DNA of 28,984 nt, from contig JBLFZF010000034.1 in NCBI GenBank assembly GCA_047610145.1, positions 1 through 28,984 of the forward strand. The letters are read 5' to 3'. Under the pieces are notes generated by a model, which saw only the letters and a program-made list of their open reading frames with translations, searched no databases and was not told the origin of the DNA. Origin of the DNA: CAJXZP01 sp047610145. GTDB taxonomy: Bacteria; Bacteroidota; Bacteroidia; Flavobacteriales_G; Salibacteraceae. Shown in pieces: positions 16,418 to 25,666 of the stretch. Each line of letters begins with the position of its first letter. Position 1 is the stretch's first letter. Position numbers and translations under genes: made by a program.

Positions 16418-19180
16418 TTATAGGACTACGTTGATTATTTTGGTGTTAACGTATATAATTTTTTTTGGCCTTTTTCCTTCCAGCCATTTTTGTGCTTCTG
16501 GGAGACTTAGTAATTTCTCTTCAACTGCTTTAGCATCCATGCCAATGGGTAGTTCTAACTTAAAGCGCATTTTCCCATTAAATGAAACGGGGTAGGAGTG
16601 ACTAGATTCTACTAACACCGCTGGATTGAATGTAGGAAATGAGGCGTAAGATACCGAAGTGTTATTTCCTAATTGGCTCCAAAGCTCTTCTGTAATATGA
16701 GGTGCATGACATGCCGCTAATACCACTAAATCGCTTAATATGGATCTATGGTTACATTTGAGTGCCGTTAAATCATTTACGCAAATCATTAAATGACTTA
16801 CGGTAGTATTAAACGAATACCGGTCCATATCATCTTGAATAGCCTTGATTGTTTTATGTAAAACTTTTAAAGCCTCTTTGCTTGGAGCATCCTCTGATAC
16901 TGAAAACTCTTCGTTTTCAGTATGATATAAAGCCCAAAATTTACGTAAGAAACGAGAAACGCCATCAATTCCTTGAGTGTTCCATGGTTTATGCATTTCT
17001 ATTGGACCTAAGAACATTTCGTGTAAACGTAAGGCATCAGCCCCATAACGCTCAATAAGTGCATCTGGGTTAACTACATTGTATTTAGATTTAGACATTT
17101 TCTCTACCTCACTGCCGCAAATGTATTGTCCGTTTTCTAATTCAAATTTTGCATTGGCGTATTCTGATCTCCAGTTCTTGAATGCTTCGGTATCTAAAAC
17201 ATCTCCATTAACGAAACTTACATCGGCATGAATAGCGGCCACTTTTCTATCTCCAATTAATCCTTTAGATACGAAAGTGTTGGTGCCGTCTAGACGATAC
17301 ACAAACTTGGAGACTCCCTGAATCATTCCTTGGTTAATTAGCTTTTTTGCAGGCTCATTAAACGGAATAGATCCTAAGTCATTTAAGAATTTAGTCCAAA
17401 AACGCACATATAATAAATGTCCTGTAGCGTGCTCCGCTCCCCCTAAATACAAGTCAACTTGGGTGTAATAATTAACGGACTCTTTCGAGAACATCTCCGT
17501 TTTATTATTCGGGTCCATATATCTTAAATAATACCAAGAAGAACCAGCCCAACCGGGCATTGTGTTTGTTTCCAATGGATGTCCGTCTTTGGTTACCCAG
17601 TTTTCAGCACGTGCCAATGGTGGTTCGCCATCTGTTGTAGGTAAATACTTATCTACTTCTGGTAACGTTAATGGAAGCTCGCTTGGGTCTAATACATAGG
17701 GTATGTTATTCTTGAAATAGACAGGAATTGGTTCTCCCCAATAACGTTGGCGACTAAAGCCGGCATCTCTTAATTTGAAGTTGATTTTTTTAGTGCCAAC
17801 TCCAGCTTTTTCTAATTCGTAGATGGCTAAGTTGATCGCTTTTTTTGCGCTCAGTCCGTTTAAGAAGTCAGAGTTACAGATAACTGATTCTTTTCCTTCT
17901 ACAGCTCCTTTACTAATATCGGCTCCTTCTAAAATATTAGGAATAGGAATATTGAAATGAGTAGCAAAACTCCAGTCACGTTGATCGCCAGCTGGAACTG
18001 CCATTATTGCTCCGGTTCCGTAATGGGCTAGAACGTAATCTCCAATCCATACCGGAATTTCATCTCCTGTAAACGGGTGAATGGCATAAGCCCCAGTAAA
18101 TGCCCCAGAAATATGTTTTACATCTGACATACGATCACGTTCAGACCTTTTACTGGTAACGTCAATGTAGTTATCAATATCCGATTTTTGGGCTGTCGTT
18201 GTAATCTTTTGAACCAATTCGTGCTCTGGTGCGATCACCATAAATGATACGCCAAAAATAGTATCTGGTCGAGTAGTGAAAACTTCAATTTTGTCGTCAT
18301 GGTTTTTAACGTCAAATTTTACTATTGCACCTTGGGATTTACCAATCCAGTTTCGTTGAATTTCTTTAATAGACTCTGGCCAATCAATTCCTTCTAGGTC
18401 ATTGATTAATCTATCGGCATAGGCGGTAATTCGTAACGACCATTGCTTCATTTTTTTCTGCTCTACCGGAAATCCTCCACGCTCAGAAACCCCGTTTTTC
18501 ACTTCATCGTTAGCTAAAACAGTTCCTAGTTCAGGACACCAGTTTACGATAGATTCGCTTAAATAAGCCATTCGGTAGTTTAATAAAGTCTCATATTGGT
18601 CATCTGCAGATTTTGAGATCCAATCTGCGGCAGTAAAAGTCAGTTCTTCCGAGCAATGTGCGGTTACATTTTCAGTTCCTGACGTAGCAAAAAGGGTGAT
18701 TAACTCCTCAATAGACTGTGCTTTGTCAATGTTGATATTGTACCAGGAATTAAAAATGGAAATAAAAATAGATTGTGTCCATCCATAATATTCTTTTTCA
18801 GAAGTGCGAACTTCACGATCCCAGTCAAATGAAAACCCTATACGGTCTAATTGCTGACGGTAACGTGAAATATTTTCTTTGGTGGTAATGTCTGGATGCT
18901 GACCTGTTTGAATAGCATATTGTTCTGCGGGTAGTCCAAAAGAATCATATCCCATAGGATGTAAGACTTCAAAATTTTGTAATCGTTTATACCGTGAAAA
19001 GATATCAGAGGCAATATAACCTAGTGGGTGACCTACATGTAGACCAGCTCCAGATGGGTAAGGAAACATATCAAGAACGTAAAATTTTTCTTTTTTAGAA
19101 TTTATTTCACTTTTGAAGGTTTTGTTCTTCGCCCAAAACGCTTGCCATTTCTTTTCGATGTCATAAAATTTATAGGCCAT
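16418..19180 (-). CDS. leuS: Leucyl-tRNA synthetase
   Basis: A 920-residue class I aminoacyl-tRNA synthetase that charges tRNA-Leu. The HIGH-type motif is HVGH at residues 48-51, preceded by FPYPSGAGL; the KMSKS loop is K694-S698 (EKMSKSKYNVVNPD). The editing (CP1) domain lies between, with the TTRPDTIFG segment around residue 300 and GTGAIMAVPAGDQRD around residue 390. Tyr/Trp-rich segments GWAGSSWYYLRYMDP and GGAEHATGHLLYVRFW are typical of LeuRS. It is somewhat longer than the E. coli enzyme, as usual in Bacteroidota. A -7 element lies at 19214-19221. A small gene and a bidirectional terminator follow. Confidence 0.97.
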   Translation of the reverse strand: MAYKFYDIEKKWQAFWAKNKTFKSEINSKKEKFYVLDMFPYPSGAGLHVGHPLGYIASDIFSRYKRLQNFEVLHPMGYDSFGLPAEQYAIQTGQHPDITTKENISRYRQQLDRIGFSFDWDREVRTSEKEYYGWTQSIFISIFNSWYNINIDKAQSIEELITLFATSGTENVTAHCSEELTFTAADWISKSADDQYETLLNYRMAYLSESIVNWCPELGTVLANDEVKNGVSERGGFPVEQKKMKQWSLRITAYADRLINDLEGIDWPESIKEIQRNWIGKSQGAIVKFDVKNHDDKIEVFTTRPDTIFGVSFMVIAPEHELVQKITTTAQKSDIDNYIDVTSKRSERDRMSDVKHISGAFTGAYAIHPFTGDEIPVWIGDYVLAHYGTGAIMAVPAGDQRDWSFATHFNIPIPNILEGADISKGAVEGKESVICNSDFLNGLSAKKAINLAIYELEKAGVGTKKINFKLRDAGFSRQRYWGEPIPVYFKNNIPYVLDPSELPLTLPEVDKYLPTTDGEPPLARAENWVTKDGHPLETNTMPGWAGSSWYYLRYMDPNNKTEMFSKESVNYYTQVDLYLGGAEHATGHLLYVRFWTKFLNDLGSIPFNEPAKKLINQGMIQGVSKFVYRLDGTNTFVSKGLIGDRKVAAIHADVSFVNGDVLDTEAFKNWRSEYANAKFELENGQYICGSEVEKMSKSKYNVVNPDALIERYGADALRLHEMFLGPIEMHKPWNTQGIDGVSRFLRKFWALYHTENEEFSVSEDAPSKEALKVLHKTIKAIQDDMDRYSFNTTVSHLMICVNDLTALKCNHRSILSDLVVLAACHAPHITEELWSQLGNNTSVSYASFPTFNPAVLVESSHSYPVSFNGKMRFKLELPIGMDAKAVEEKLLSLPEAQKWLEGKRPKKIIYVNTKIINVVL

Positions 19181-19213
19181 AATATCTTCTTTTGTTACTT
19201 AAAAATCAGTCTG

Positions 19214-19221
19214 CAAAAGTA
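19214..19221 (-). promoter_or_regulatory. Candidate -7 promoter element for leuS
   Basis: The minus strand reads TACTTTTGC, matching TAnnTTTG, 33 bases upstream of ATG 19180. A TTTG lies 13 bases further upstream, closer than the usual -33 spacing. Confidence 0.42.
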
Positions 19222-19398
19222 GTGATGAATAGGCCAAATGAGAAGTATTTATACGCTATATTACGAAGTAATTAAGTGATCTAACAAAGTGAATTGGAGG
19301 TCTTGAGATTAAATGTGTGAATACTTTTTAAATTTTTTAACGAAACCATGAGTTTCAAGTTTCACCCTTTCCTTCTCTTGATTTATCTTCGCCACCAA

Positions 19399-20136
19399 AT
19401 GAGCCAAAGCCAGAACGATAGTATAGTCATAATTCCAACGTATAACGAGATCGAAAACATTGAAAAGATGATTCGGAAAGTCTTTTCTTTGGAGAAAGCT
19501 TTCGATTTATTAATTATTGATGATGGTTCTCCAGACGGAACAGCGGCTGTTGTGAAAAAGTGGCAAGCCGAATATCCGGATAGACTTTATATAGAAGAAC
19601 GGAGTGGTAAGTTGGGCTTAGGAACTGCTTATATTCATGGGTTTCATTGGTGTATTGATCGTGATTACGACTTTATTTTTGAAATGGATTGTGATTTCTC
19701 ACATAATCCAAATGATTTATTGGTCTTGTATAACTCCGCTCAAAAAAATAATGCGGATTTAGTTATTGGGTCACGCTATATTAAAGGTGTAAATGTGGTC
19801 AACTGGCCAATGGGTCGTATTTTAATGTCTTACTACGCATCTATGTATGTTCGAATTATTACGGGTATGCCAATTAGGGATACTACTGCCGGCTTTAAAT
19901 GTTACCGTAAAAAGGTGCTAGAATCTATTTCTATCGATGAAATTCAGTTTAAGGGATATGCTTTTCAAATTGAAATGAAATTTAGAACGTGGAAAAAAGG
20001 GTTTAAAGTAGTGGAGGAGCCTATCATTTTCACAGACCGTCAAGAGGGATCCTCAAAAATGTCAGGAGGTATTTTTAAAGAAGCCTTTTTTGGAGTTTGG
20101 TTACTAAAACTAAAAAGTATTTTCGGTGTGATTTAG
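19399..20136 (+). CDS. Polyprenol monophosphomannose synthase-like glycosyltransferase (GT2)
   Basis: A 245-residue single-domain GT2 enzyme resembling Dpm1. The N-terminal IVIIPTYNEIENIEKMI, then LIIDDGSPDGT (about residues 38-48), the metal site MDCDFSHNP (about 96-104) and the late QEGSSKMS are characteristic. Such enzymes transfer mannose (or another hexose) from a nucleotide sugar to a polyprenyl phosphate; no C-terminal membrane anchor is present. The start ATG 19399 is preferred over ATG 19348 because homologues begin a few residues before IVIIPTYNE and because a -7-like TATCTTCG (19384-19391) lies between the two. The end is 3 bp from the convergent M1 peptidase gene. Confidence 0.9.
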   Translation: MSQSQNDSIVIIPTYNEIENIEKMIRKVFSLEKAFDLLIIDDGSPDGTAAVVKKWQAEYPDRLYIEERSGKLGLGTAYIHGFHWCIDRDYDFIFEMDCDFSHNPNDLLVLYNSAQKNNADLVIGSRYIKGVNVVNWPMGRILMSYYASMYVRIITGMPIRDTTAGFKCYRKKVLESISIDEIQFKGYAFQIEMKFRTWKKGFKVVEEPIIFTDRQEGSSKMSGGIFKEAFFGVWLLKLKSIFGVI

Positions 20137-20139
20137 CTT

Positions 20140-22056
20140 TTATCGACTTATTATAAATCGTTCTGTCCGCTTATTACTTCCAGATACTAGCTGGATATGG
20201 TAGGCGCCCTGAGCTAAATTTTGAACGTCAATGTGAAAGGTGTTGGATAACCGTAAACCCTCTGTTTGTGAGACTAACCTGCCATCTATTGCGAATATAG
20301 AGTAGGCATTAACCGTTTTAAAATCTCCTTGGGGTATAATGTACAGGGTGTTTGATGCAGGGTTAGGATAAACCGTTAGATCTGTAAAGCTTGATTTCTG
20401 TATAGAAAAATTTCCTTTAGAGATAATATCTAGTTCTGGGTCTATTAAAACTCTAGTGACTAAAAAGTTAACGGTGTATTGCACAGAAACTTCATTAGAG
20501 TAAAAAGGAATGGATATCCACACACTATCTGTTTCGCCTAAAAGCAAGACCGGAACGCGTATGTTGAAAATAGGGGTTTGCGTATTACTAGTAGTTTGTC
20601 GCACCTGAAGGCTAATTTCTTCATTTATTTGTTCCCATTCAGTATTGAAGCTAGGGTATCCAACTCCGTAAATCCATTGATTCTTAAATAGGGATAAATT
20701 GGAGTCTGCGGCTGTTTCTATATGTGAAAAAAAATCTTGTGTTAAGGCAGTTTTATAGGCTAAATCAGGGTCTTTCAGATATGATCGAACCCCTCTGAAA
20801 AATGCGGTGTCTCCTATTTGTTTTCGAAGCATATGCAGAATGTAGCCTCCTTTTGCGTAAGATAAGTTGGGGTCGAATATTCTATTCACGGAGGAGGTGT
20901 CTGATACAAAAACACTTTCTGTTTTATTGATAGTTGCCCTTTCTAGGAAGTTTTCTTTCCAAGCATTCCAGTGAACCCCGTTATACATCGTTTCTAATGG
21001 TAGTCCTGCAAAATATGTGGCAAATCCTTCATTGAGCCAAATATCTGACCAAGAGCCACACGTTATTTTATTGCCAAACCATTGATGTGCCAATTCATGA
21101 GCTGTTAATCCAAAACCAAAATGAGTCATGAAACTCATCGTTTGATGCTCCATTCCGCCACCTCTTCCAAATTGAGCATGACCATATTTTTCTCGCATGA
21201 ATGGATATTCTCCTATAAGTGAATCATAGTACCTTAATAAGGTGTCGGTAACAAATAAAGAAGAGCGAAACGCGGCACTATCTTCTGCATAAATATAATT
21301 CTGAACAAATAGGGGCCCCTTAGATAGAGGAGTAGTAAAAGAGATTTCTGCATAAGGGGTAACTGCAATCGCAATTAAATAGGGAACAATAGGATAAGAG
21401 TTTTTCCAATGTGTTGTGGTAAAGCTACCAATAGTATCTAAAGACCATAGGATTCCGTTTCCAGCTACCTTATTCTCCGAAGGGGCAGTAACGAACACGT
21501 CCGAAGAGTCCGCTTTGTCAGTTAGGCTTTGTTTGCAAGGCCACCAGTCAATTGCTCCGTATGGTTCAGAAAGCGTCCATAAAATGGGGGTGTTGTGGTG
21601 TGTTTCTGTCTGAAATGTTGCTCCCTCGGGGGGGGCGCCATGGTAGAATATAGTGATGGAATCCGTTTTTTTTGAAATAAAATTTCGGGTTATTGTAATG
21701 ATGTTGTTTTTATGACGAAAAGGAAGCGTGTCATTTTTGTGTAAAATGGAATCTACCGTGAGTAAAGAATTCAATTCGAATACAATTTGAGAAATATCCA
21801 TTTCCGGAATAAAATAACTAGTTACCGACCCAGAAATGTATTGAGAGTCAGGTCTTACTGTTAAGTTTAACCGATAGTAGCTAATATCGTAAGTAGAAGT
21901 GAGTTGTGATTCTTGGAAATTGGCAACGTCTGAATGTCCTTTCTCTGAATCAGCAATTTCGTCTAAATAAAAAGAATAACTGGAATCGGATTGCGAAAAT
22001 GAATGAATTGCAATTCCAATAAACGCAAAAAGAAAAGTTAGTTCTTTAAATCTCAT
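20140..22056 (-). CDS. M1 family metallopeptidase with type IX secretion sorting domain
   Basis: A 638-residue secreted aminopeptidase. It has a signal peptide (residues 1-21, ending SFSQ), an N-terminal beta domain, and the catalytic domain with the zinc motif H320-E321-x-x-H324 (HELAHQWFG) and the third ligand E343 in WLNEGFATYF. The exopeptidase motif reads GGMEHQT where other M1 enzymes have GAMEN, a normal variant in this group. The last about 80 residues (from LTVYPNPASNTLYI to the end) form a Por secretion C-terminal sorting domain, so the protein should cross the outer membrane through the type IX secretion system and be attached to the surface or released. It probably feeds on extracellular peptides. 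TATATTCG at 22062-22069 (minus strand) may be the -7 element. Confidence 0.95.
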   Translation of the reverse strand: MRFKELTFLFAFIGIAIHSFSQSDSSYSFYLDEIADSEKGHSDVANFQESQLTSTYDISYYRLNLTVRPDSQYISGSVTSYFIPEMDISQIVFELNSLLTVDSILHKNDTLPFRHKNNIITITRNFISKKTDSITIFYHGAPPEGATFQTETHHNTPILWTLSEPYGAIDWWPCKQSLTDKADSSDVFVTAPSENKVAGNGILWSLDTIGSFTTTHWKNSYPIVPYLIAIAVTPYAEISFTTPLSKGPLFVQNYIYAEDSAAFRSSLFVTDTLLRYYDSLIGEYPFMREKYGHAQFGRGGGMEHQTMSFMTHFGFGLTAHELAHQWFGNKITCGSWSDIWLNEGFATYFAGLPLETMYNGVHWNAWKENFLERATINKTESVFVSDTSSVNRIFDPNLSYAKGGYILHMLRKQIGDTAFFRGVRSYLKDPDLAYKTALTQDFFSHIETAADSNLSLFKNQWIYGVGYPSFNTEWEQINEEISLQVRQTTSNTQTPIFNIRVPVLLLGETDSVWISIPFYSNEVSVQYTVNFLVTRVLIDPELDIISKGNFSIQKSSFTDLTVYPNPASNTLYIIPQGDFKTVNAYSIFAIDGRLVSQTEGLRLSNTFHIDVQNLAQGAYHIQLVSGSNKRTERFIISR

Positions 22057-22266
22057 TTCAGCGAATATAAGTAATTATTTTACGGATCTGTATGGGTAAT
22101 GTTAGATCGTGCTATAGAGGTAATCAATGGAGAAGGGTAAATAATATAAATTGATTTTGTGGGTAACTTTGGAGATTTGGTGTAAATAGTGTTAAAATTC
22201 AGTACTCGGATACAACTTTACATCGGTTTAAATCGTTAGTTTAGTTGAATCTATAAAATTCTAAGT
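22057..22266. other. 210-bp AT-rich intergenic region
   Basis: Divergent spacer between the M1 peptidase gene and a small plus-strand frame. It holds a minus-strand TATATTCG close to the peptidase start and a plus-strand TAACTTTG (22164-22171) that matches the -7 consensus but lacks a -33 partner. No RNA gene, repeat or open frame of note is visible. Confidence 0.4.
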
Positions 22267-22437
22267 ATGAAAAATTTTAAAAATAGGAGTTTAGGTGTAC
22301 TGGAAAGAACAGTTTTGGAATTTAAAGAAAAAGGTAATTCTAGTATTGAGGAAATAAAGGAATACCTATTAAAAAAGTATTCCTTGACCGTGAGTAGTAA
22401 CGTGATAATAAAAAGACTGAAAAGTTTCAAGGTCTAA
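22267..22437 (+). CDS. Unrecognised 56-residue protein, winged-helix-like
   Basis: A short frame from ATG 22267 to TAA 22435-22437. The peptide opens MKNFKNRSLGVLERTVLEF and contains SIEEIKEYLLKKYSLTVSSN before a final VIIKRLKSFKV. Helix, turn, helix, then a short basic end resembles the core of a small winged-helix DNA-binding protein: the pattern of an EEIKEYL helix followed by a second helix with V-I-I-K-R-L is like the recognition helix of Fur or MarR-type domains. This is structure-by-eye only. The end overlaps the stop of the convergent response regulator gene by 4 bp. Lys-rich coding bias and a clean ATG support it as real, but it could be a chance frame. Confidence 0.5.
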   Translation: MKNFKNRSLGVLERTVLEFKEKGNSSIEEIKEYLLKKYSLTVSSNVIIKRLKSFKV

Positions 22438-23189
22438 ATAAAACCGGCATCTTTTGGTACAATTTCCGTAGGGGGAAATCCAAAATAATTTTTAAAAGAA
22501 AAGGAAAAATAGCTGACACTATTGAATCCAGTAGCATACGCTATTTCAGAAATGTTACCACCTCTTTGTTCTATTATTTGTTTAGCTTGCTCTAATCTAA
22601 ACTCTCGTAAAAATTGATTGAACGTTTTACTTGTTATCGCTTTTACTCTTCGTTGAACAGTAGATTTACTTAAACCCATTTCTACCACTACATCTTCAAT
22701 AGCAAAATTAGACTTGTCTAAATTATTTGCGAAAAGAACAATCAACTCGCGCATGAAGATATCTTCAGTTGATTCAACTTCTGTTTTATTAGTCTCTAAA
22801 TATGCTTTTGCTTTTAACTTTCGCCTAATTTCAATTAGGTTAGCAATTCTAGCAATTAATTCTTTTGCGTTAAAAGGCTTCGTAATATAATCGTCTGCAC
22901 CGTATTCCAAACCCATAATTTTGGACTCAGTCATCGTTTTGGCAGTTAATAAGATAACTGGAGTATTAGTTAACGCAGGAGTCTCTCTTACATTACGTAA
23001 TAATTCATATCCATCCATCTCAGGCATCATAATGTCGGAAATAATTAAATCTGGCTCTTTCTTAAAAGCCATGTCTAATCCTTCCTTGCCGTCAGCTGAA
23101 ACAAAAACCGTATACCCCTTAAACTTCAGTAGCTCTTCCAAGTTTTCTCGGACAGTTGCATCATCTTCAATTACTAGTATATTGGACAT
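22434..23189 (-). CDS. Response regulator with receiver and AraC-type DNA-binding domains
   Basis: A 251-residue transcription regulator. The receiver domain (about 1-120) has acidic residues E8/D9/D10, the phosphoacceptor D52 in IISDIMMPEMDG, the conserved Thr in LLTAKT and Lys in DDYITKPF. An AraC/XylS helix-turn-helix domain follows (about 150-250), with GLSKSTVQRRVKAIT and the second HTH EIAYATGFNSVSYFSFSFKNYFGFPP. Start ATG 23189 is chosen over an ATG at 23231 because the latter lies upstream of the likely transcription start and adds 14 residues before the universal MSNILVIEDD opening. It is divergent from the sensor kinase at 23258 and almost certainly its partner. Confidence 0.94.
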   Translation of the reverse strand: MSNILVIEDDATVRENLEELLKFKGYTVFVSADGKEGLDMAFKKEPDLIISDIMMPEMDGYELLRNVRETPALTNTPVILLTAKTMTESKIMGLEYGADDYITKPFNAKELIARIANLIEIRRKLKAKAYLETNKTEVESTEDIFMRELIVLFANNLDKSNFAIEDVVVEMGLSKSTVQRRVKAITSKTFNQFLREFRLEQAKQIIEQRGGNISEIAYATGFNSVSYFSFSFKNYFGFPPTEIVPKDAGFI

Positions 23190-23219
23190 ATATTTAAACG
23201 TTTTGATTCTATATTGATA

Positions 23220-23247
23220 CAAATGTAACATATTGAGGTTACATTTG
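23220..23247. promoter_or_regulatory. Palindromic back-to-back -7 elements between response regulator and sensor kinase
   Basis: A perfect 10-bp inverted repeat, CAAATGTAAC at 23220-23229 and GTTACATTTG at 23238-23247, encloses ATATTGAG. Each arm contains TACATTTG, an exact TAnnTTTG -7 box, one for each strand. On the plus strand a TTG at 23214-23216 lies 23 bases upstream. The plus-strand start would give a leader of only a few bases before ATG 23258, and the minus-strand one about 25 bases before ATG 23189. Confidence 0.6.
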
Positions 23248-23257
23248 ACGATAGATT

Positions 23258-25666
23258 ATGGATGATTTAATTTCGATATCAGCAGAAGGAGAAACAACAT
23301 TAGACTCGGGGCTACTAAATAAAACGTTAAACTTATTTGCGGAAGGAGGAAACTTCAATAACAATTTAAGTTCTTTTATAAAGTGGCTTTCAAATACCTA
23401 TTACCCGCATTTAATCGTGTTTATTCCTCATGTGTCTGCAAACTTAAGTGAATATTTTACTTCTCAAACAGTAATTTATGGCACCGATGTTAGTGATTTG
23501 GACAATGCGAAACTGGAAAATATTATTGTCCAATTTATGGAGGGTGCATCCAATATTAAACAGTTGGTTTCTCATGATATTTCTAACCCAAAGGATAGAA
23601 AGCTGGTTAAGGACCTGGGGGTAACTTCTGTGTTTATAATTCCAGTTATTGCAAAAAATAAAAATTTGGGATGCTTGGCTTTTCTAGAAGATGAGGTTCC
23701 GAGGTTATGGTCTAAAAAAGAGACTTCCGATATCGTGATGCTCTCGCGTGTTTTTAGTCAGTTTTTGTATTCAGAAACCGTGGATAAAGAGCTATTTACA
23801 AAAGAGGATATTCTTCAAAAGGCAATAGAAAGTTCTAATGATGGATATTGGCATATTGATTTAAAGCAGAATCAAATGCATTTTTCTAGACAATGGAAAA
23901 GAATGTTAGGGTTTGATGAAAATGAATTGTCCGACTCATTTGAAACTTTTGAGAATTTATTACACCCAGACGATAAAGAAATTGTTTTACATGTGTTGGA
24001 TCCTTATTTGAAATTAGGGATGGGAAGCTATGAATGTGAATACCGAATTAGAAATAAGAAAGGGATTTATATATGGGTTTTAACAAGAGCCAATGTCAAT
24101 TTTTCAGATAATGGAATTCCATTGCAATTTGTGGCAACTAATACAGATATTACCTCGCGTATTGAGTATAAACGTAAGTTGGCAAAAAGTGAGGCCAAAT
24201 ACGAAAAACTTCTAGGGTCTATTCATGAGATAATTTTTGAAATTGATAGAAAGGGAATTGTTACTTTTTTAAATAGTGCATGGGAGCGTCACCTGCTTTT
24301 TAAAGTAAATAAAACGATTGGTACCTTATATACAAAATATATTCACCCAGAGGATAGACCTATAGTATTGGATGTAATTGCTATACCATATTCGGGTACA
24401 GAATTGGTGCATGTAACACGTGAGGTAAGGTTGCTGGCGGCAAATGGAAAATCAGTATGGATGGAAATACACTTTTCTCTCCGATATACCGATAATAAAT
24501 TATTAGATGAGGTAAAAGGTACTTTAGTAAATGTAGCGGAAAGAAAAAATGTAGAATTAGAAAAAGCGGCCAGTGAAAATAAGTTAGCTCGAATTTCCGA
24601 GAATATTTCTGATTTAATAATAGAGATTGATGAGTCGGGTCGGTATTTATTTATGTCGAATGCGGTGCGGCAAATGATTGGGCGTAATCCCAACGAATTT
24701 TTGGGTAAAATGGCTATTGATGATGTGCATCCAGAAGAATTAGATCAAATTAATAGAAATATTTTTCAGCAGTTATTAAATGGGGCTAATCGGGTAGTTG
24801 AACAATATAGGTTTAAGGCAGTTGATGACGATTATATATGGGTAGAGGCAATTGTTCAACCCTTGATATCTGTGTCAGGCAAAAGAACTTTTATTGCCGC
24901 ATTACGTGATATTTCCGCAAGAAGAAAGGCAGAAGATGATATGAAAGTGGCATTGGCTAAAGAAAAAGACTTGAATGAATTGAAGTCTCGATTCATTACG
25001 ATGACATCTCACGAGTTTAGAACGCCTTTATCATCTATTCAATCGAGTGTGGAGCTATTGGAAATGTATGCCGAAGATTTAGGGGATCGATTCATGAAGC
25101 CGTTCGATAAGCATTTTAATAAAATAACTACACAAGTAAGTAGAATCAATAATTTGTTACATAATATTGATACGTTGGGTAAAATTGAGGCAATGGAGAT
25201 GCCCTTTAGCCCAGTAAGTCAAAACCTGGTAGAATTTACAAATAATATTATTCAACAGCAGGTTTTGGGTGAGTTTCCAGAAAGAGAAATTGAATTAAAA
25301 ATAACGGGTGCAGAAGAACCTCGGCTATTTGATCCCGCTTTATTAGATAATCTCATGTATAATGTTTTTAAAAATGCATTATTGTATTCTCAAAATAAGG
25401 TAAGTTGTGAATTGAAATTTGAAAAAAGTCATTTCTGTATCGAGATATCTGATACCGGAATTGGTATTCCAGAAGAAGACATGGCTCATTTATTTACTAC
25501 TTTTTTTAGAGCAAAAAATATTGTTAATTTAAATATTCCAGGGAATGGACTAGGATTGATTATCTCTAGAAAAATTGCGAGTATTCATTCCGGTACTATT
25601 GAACTTGAAAGTGTGGAGAAACAAGGAACCACTGTAAAAGTGAAAATACCGCTAAAATTTAATTAA
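23258..25666 (+). CDS. Multi-PAS sensor histidine kinase
   Basis: An 802-residue kinase without obvious membrane segments, so it is probably cytoplasmic. Its N-terminal part (about 20-170) looks like a GAF-type ligand domain. Three PAS/PAC units follow (about 185-305, 310-430 and 430-560); each has a HPDD/HPED/HPEE turn. The HisKA domain contains the phosphoacceptor H585 in TSHEFRTP, and the HATPase domain has the N box NVFKNALLYS, G1 DTGIGIP and G2 GNGLGLIIS. It lacks a receiver domain, which is supplied by the divergent regulator gene. The signal is unknown; the cytoplasmic GAF/PAS set suggests an internal metabolite, redox or light cue. The 3' end overlaps the GHMP kinase gene by 8 bp. Confidence 0.94.
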   Translation: MDDLISISAEGETTLDSGLLNKTLNLFAEGGNFNNNLSSFIKWLSNTYYPHLIVFIPHVSANLSEYFTSQTVIYGTDVSDLDNAKLENIIVQFMEGASNIKQLVSHDISNPKDRKLVKDLGVTSVFIIPVIAKNKNLGCLAFLEDEVPRLWSKKETSDIVMLSRVFSQFLYSETVDKELFTKEDILQKAIESSNDGYWHIDLKQNQMHFSRQWKRMLGFDENELSDSFETFENLLHPDDKEIVLHVLDPYLKLGMGSYECEYRIRNKKGIYIWVLTRANVNFSDNGIPLQFVATNTDITSRIEYKRKLAKSEAKYEKLLGSIHEIIFEIDRKGIVTFLNSAWERHLLFKVNKTIGTLYTKYIHPEDRPIVLDVIAIPYSGTELVHVTREVRLLAANGKSVWMEIHFSLRYTDNKLLDEVKGTLVNVAERKNVELEKAASENKLARISENISDLIIEIDESGRYLFMSNAVRQMIGRNPNEFLGKMAIDDVHPEELDQINRNIFQQLLNGANRVVEQYRFKAVDDDYIWVEAIVQPLISVSGKRTFIAALRDISARRKAEDDMKVALAKEKDLNELKSRFITMTSHEFRTPLSSIQSSVELLEMYAEDLGDRFMKPFDKHFNKITTQVSRINNLLHNIDTLGKIEAMEMPFSPVSQNLVEFTNNIIQQQVLGEFPEREIELKITGAEEPRLFDPALLDNLMYNVFKNALLYSQNKVSCELKFEKSHFCIEISDTGIGIPEEDMAHLFTTFFRAKNIVNLNIPGNGLGLIISRKIASIHSGTIELESVEKQGTTVKVKIPLKFN

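Noticed and set aside
19348..19398. 17-residue N-terminal extension of the Dpm1-like transferase
   Set aside because: Homologues begin a few residues before IVIIPTYNE, and a -7-like TATCTTCG lies inside the extension.
23190..23231. 14-residue N-terminal extension of the response regulator from ATG 23231
   Set aside because: The extension would begin upstream of the minus-strand -7 element at 23220-23227 and precedes the universal receiver opening; ATG 23189 fits better.
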